Assembly (NCBI GenBank): GCA_030849065.1 | Contig: JASAON010001476.1 | Coordinates: 1 to 37,368, forward strand | Length of the DNA: 37,368 nucleotides | Source: Jaenimonas drosophilae | Taxonomy: Eukaryota > Euglenozoa > Kinetoplastea > Trypanosomatida > Trypanosomatidae | Direction of reading: 5' to 3' | Shown: piece by piece, positions 35,706-37,368 of the stretch | Numbering within the stretch: the first letter of the stretch is position 1 | Layout of the letters: the number at the start of each line of letters is the position of its first letter | Notes under the pieces: model-generated | What the model saw: only the letters and a program-made list of their open reading frames with translations | Databases searched by the model: none | Told to the model about the DNA's origin: nothing | Made by a program: the position numbers and the translations under genes

Positions 35706-35993
35706 ACTAGAATAATCCTGTTCCTAGAGTGCAGTGACGGCGAGAAGAGAATAAGCGCATGAACGTATACAGTCCGTCGTGTCAGATCGGCGTGCTCTCT
35801 CGCCTTTCCATGCTCCGCTACCTGTGGGGAATTTTCAGTGGCCATTACTTGCTTTTACTTGCGACAATGCTAGGTTCCAATCCTTCAGCAATGTCACTCC
35901 GCCTCACCCCATTTCGTGTAGTCCCCGTTTTGTTTGGTAACGCCAGTTTCTGCTGGGTGCATCCGCTGGGTTATCCGCCGAACGGATATAACG

Positions 35994-36034
35994 TGGGAAG
36001 ATACTATATGGTAANTGTATAGCGGGAAGATAAC
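35994..36034. repeat. Short imperfect tandem repeat around an ambiguous base
   Basis: GGGAAGATACTATATGGTAA is followed by N at 36015, a few bases, then GGGAAGATAACATATGGCAA. The N sits at the junction of the two units. Confidence 0.65.
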
Positions 36035-36060
36035 ATATGGCAAATCTGTCAGGCGTAGTT

Positions 36061-36337
36061 CGAGCTCCGGAGCCGACACGCGCACGGGGCTACTCGAGAA
36101 GCTCACACACTCCCCAGCAATCATCCGAAGGGACAACCCCTGATCCCGATGATCCAGAAGGCCACGATTACAGCGCTCCTGTCTCCTCACGGATACAACT
36201 TTACAGACATCGTCTTCAATCACGATTCCCACACAGTGCAGATGGCCGCGACAACACACCGAAAACTGGCCCTCACTGACATCGACGCACTGACCCGCGA
36301 AGACCTCGAACGCGTACTCGGGAGGCTAATGGGATAA
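36061..36337 (+). pseudogene. Gene-like open segment inside inverted-repeat unit II
   Basis: A frame is open from just after a TAG at about 36055 to a TAA at 36335-36337 (about 92 codons); its first Met is at 36149. The C-terminal part reads like genuine protein: GYNFTDIVFNHDSHTVQMAA, then ALTDIDALTREDLERVLGRL. Hydrophobic and charged residues alternate as in folded domains. There is no splice signal or upstream coding sequence, so it may be a captured or decayed gene end carried by the element. No family was recognised, and chance openness of a GC-rich stretch is the alternative. Confidence 0.3.
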
Positions 36338-36629
36338 TGCGAGGGGCATTTGCGACCGCTGCGGTGTGCCATAAGCGAAGCGCGCGCCGCACATGGTGCA
36401 AGGTTCACCAAATCGGATGACTTGGCCAATCCCCGTGACCACTTGGAGAAAAGACGTCGGATAACCTTGAGGCACCACCAATATCGTTGTATGGGGAGGT
36501 CTAATATGCGAGTGGCGAACCATACCCGGTAGCGGAGCATGGAAAGGAGCAGCACGTCGATCTGACACGACGGACTGCATACAATCATGCACTCCCCTCC
36601 TCTCCGTCACTGCACTCTAGGAATAGGAT

Positions 36630-36631
36630 TA

Positions 36632-36674
<43 letters not shown>
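36630..36674. repeat. (ATT)n microsatellite
   Basis: About 15 uninterrupted ATT units directly abut the right arm of inverted-repeat unit II. Confidence 0.95.
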
Positions 36675-36676
<2 letters not shown>

Positions 36677-36865
36677 CAGACCGAAGGATGAATTCTTTCT
36701 TTTTTTTGTTTTCGTATTTTTGATGGTTTCACTTCTCCATGGCATGGACTGAATCTCACACCATAATCCGCTTGCTGTCTGCTTTCCTCAACCTTGAGAG
36801 GCATGGTTCCTGTTTCTTCTCTTTCACACTCACTGTTCCAAGTACGCTATTTCACACAATTCACG

Positions 36866-37368
36866 ATGCCATCGCTATCACGGGGCGTGTTGTGCGAGGT
36901 TGGCGTTCAAGCCGGAGAGGCGTTCAGCCTTGAGATGCTCGAGCAGTCCACGTTTTGCAATAAACCACCGAGAAGCCGTTCGAGCGTTAATGCGAGCTGC
37001 CAAGCTGGTGGAGCAAGCGCGGATATCGCAACCATGAAAATGCGTAGCGATATAGGCACTCGGCAACGTTTGTCTCAGAAAATCGAAGGATGCTCCAATA
37101 TTCAAGATGTACTTCAGCTGATGGGGAGTGCGATGGTGCCACTGTTGCGAGGAATCGAAGTGCACAGCGTGGAGATAACACCATCCGGCGATTCAATTCA
37201 TAACGTTGCTTTTCGTGCATTCATTCTTCTAAACGTGGGCTCAGATGAATTCCCGGAAGATCGATGTACATATCTGGCGGCAGATACGAATGTGCACTTT
37301 TTTCGGAAAAAGATGGCTGAGCGCATGGCCATGGCTCTCGCCGTCCACCACGTGTGGCCATGGGCACT
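36866..37368 (+). CDS. Unrecognised protein, 3' end cut by the window edge (167+ aa)
   Basis: An open frame starts at the ATG at 36866 and runs off the window without a stop. It is preceded by a pyrimidine tract (about 36807-36838) and an AG at 36841-36842 with no intervening ATG. Residues 72-167 show a helix (SNIQDVLQLMGSAM), strands VHSVEIT and FRAFILLNV, a strand near TYLAADT, and a basic helix FRKKMAERMAMALAVHHVWP. This is the same order as in the gene at 34282, with similar closing helices (ARRKAQMLALHIFFP there). I therefore suspect a related, possibly RNA-binding, domain. No family was recognised. Its coding character and splice signal support it as real. Confidence 0.65.
   Translation, partial: MPSLSRGVLCEVGVQAGEAFSLEMLEQSTFCNKPPRSRSSVNASCQAGGASADIATMKMRSDIGTRQRLSQKIEGCSNIQDVLQLMGSAMVPLLRGIEVHSVEITPSGDSIHNVAFRAFILLNVGSDEFPEDRCTYLAADTNVHFFRKKMAERMAMALAVHHVWPWA

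Larger units (their letters stand above)
35711..36633. mobile_element. Inverted-repeat unit II (about 110-bp arms), fold-back-like element
   Basis: The left arm 35711-35822 and the right arm 36528-36633 are inverted copies with long identical blocks: TCCTAGAGTGCAGTGACGG, CAGTCCGTCGTGTCAGATCG and CCTTTCCATGCTCCGCTACC, each found reversed on the right. The interior (about 700 bases) has GC content and short open frames unlike the spacers. One frame carries a gene-like segment (see 36061-36337). An N at 36015 lies between two imperfect copies of a short repeat. The right end abuts an (ATT)n microsatellite, so target-site duplications cannot be judged. The absence of any transposase or reverse transcriptase suggests a non-autonomous element; it could also be a local inverted duplication. 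Confidence 0.65.

Noticed and set aside
35815..35890. Possible tRNA near GGTTCCAATCC
   Set aside because: The flanking bases do not form a T-stem or acceptor stem, and the string lies within inverted-repeat unit II.
35894..36259. 121-codon minus-strand frame inside inverted-repeat unit II
   Set aside because: It contains the N at 36015, overlaps the left interior of the element and has no recognisable domain; it opposes the direction of all other genes.
1..37368. Bacterial or viral origin of the window
   Set aside because: Polycistronic one-strand order with individual splice signals, T-rich spacers, microsatellites and eukaryotic proteins (V-ATPase c, SMYD, D2HGDH) fit a kinetoplastid nucleus; no Shine-Dalgarno pattern or overlapping operon structure is seen.

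Overview
The window reads as nuclear DNA of a kinetoplastid protist (bodonid or trypanosomatid; species not determined). Every convincing gene lies on the + strand and none shows an intron. Most start codons are preceded by a pyrimidine-rich tract and an AG, with no ATG between that AG and the start. This is the layout of a polycistronic unit processed by spliced-leader trans-splicing. Intergenic spaces are T-rich and rich in microsatellites. No strand switch, tRNA, rRNA or CRISPR array was seen.

Layout. 0.9-5.5 kb: a mitochondrial TPR-like protein, a DUF985 cupin and a YqjM-type old yellow enzyme. 6.2-8.7 kb: a tandem pair of type I surface glycoprotein-like genes, nearly identical over their first two thirds and diverged at the 3' end; copy 1 lacks about 188 bases, replaced by a single N. 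9.4-13.6 kb: a large Na+/H+ exchanger of the SOS1 type. 14.1-20.4 kb: two SET/MYND methyltransferase-like genes flanking D-2-hydroxyglutarate dehydrogenase and a single-span, probably mitochondrial, protein. 20.9-25.6 kb: a DUF676-type lipase/esterase, a 490-residue helical protein and a small basic, probably mitochondrial, protein. 25.9-29.9 kb: a probable kinetoplastid cytochrome c oxidase subunit IV followed by a 609-residue protein that appears to be its enlarged, diverged paralogue. 30-33 kb: a cyclophilin without catalytic residues, the V-ATPase c proteolipid and a leucine-rich repeat protein. 33.3-37.4 kb: three unrecognised genes, the last cut by the window edge, that may share one alpha-beta-beta-beta-alpha domain. 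Between the second and third of these lie two abutting inverted-repeat units (about 35.25-36.63 kb) that look like a non-autonomous fold-back element.

The genes do not form one pathway, as is normal for kinetoplastid polycistrons. Several products (TPR protein, D2HGDH, the single-span protein, the small basic protein, the oxidase subunit and perhaps its paralogue) are plausibly mitochondrial. The most notable observations are the collinear oxidase-subunit paralogue, the conversion-like mosaic in the surface-protein pair, the double inverted-repeat unit, and the possible three-member domain family at the right end. Several open frames extend upstream to GTG or TTG codons. I placed those starts at the first ATG after the inferred splice acceptor.
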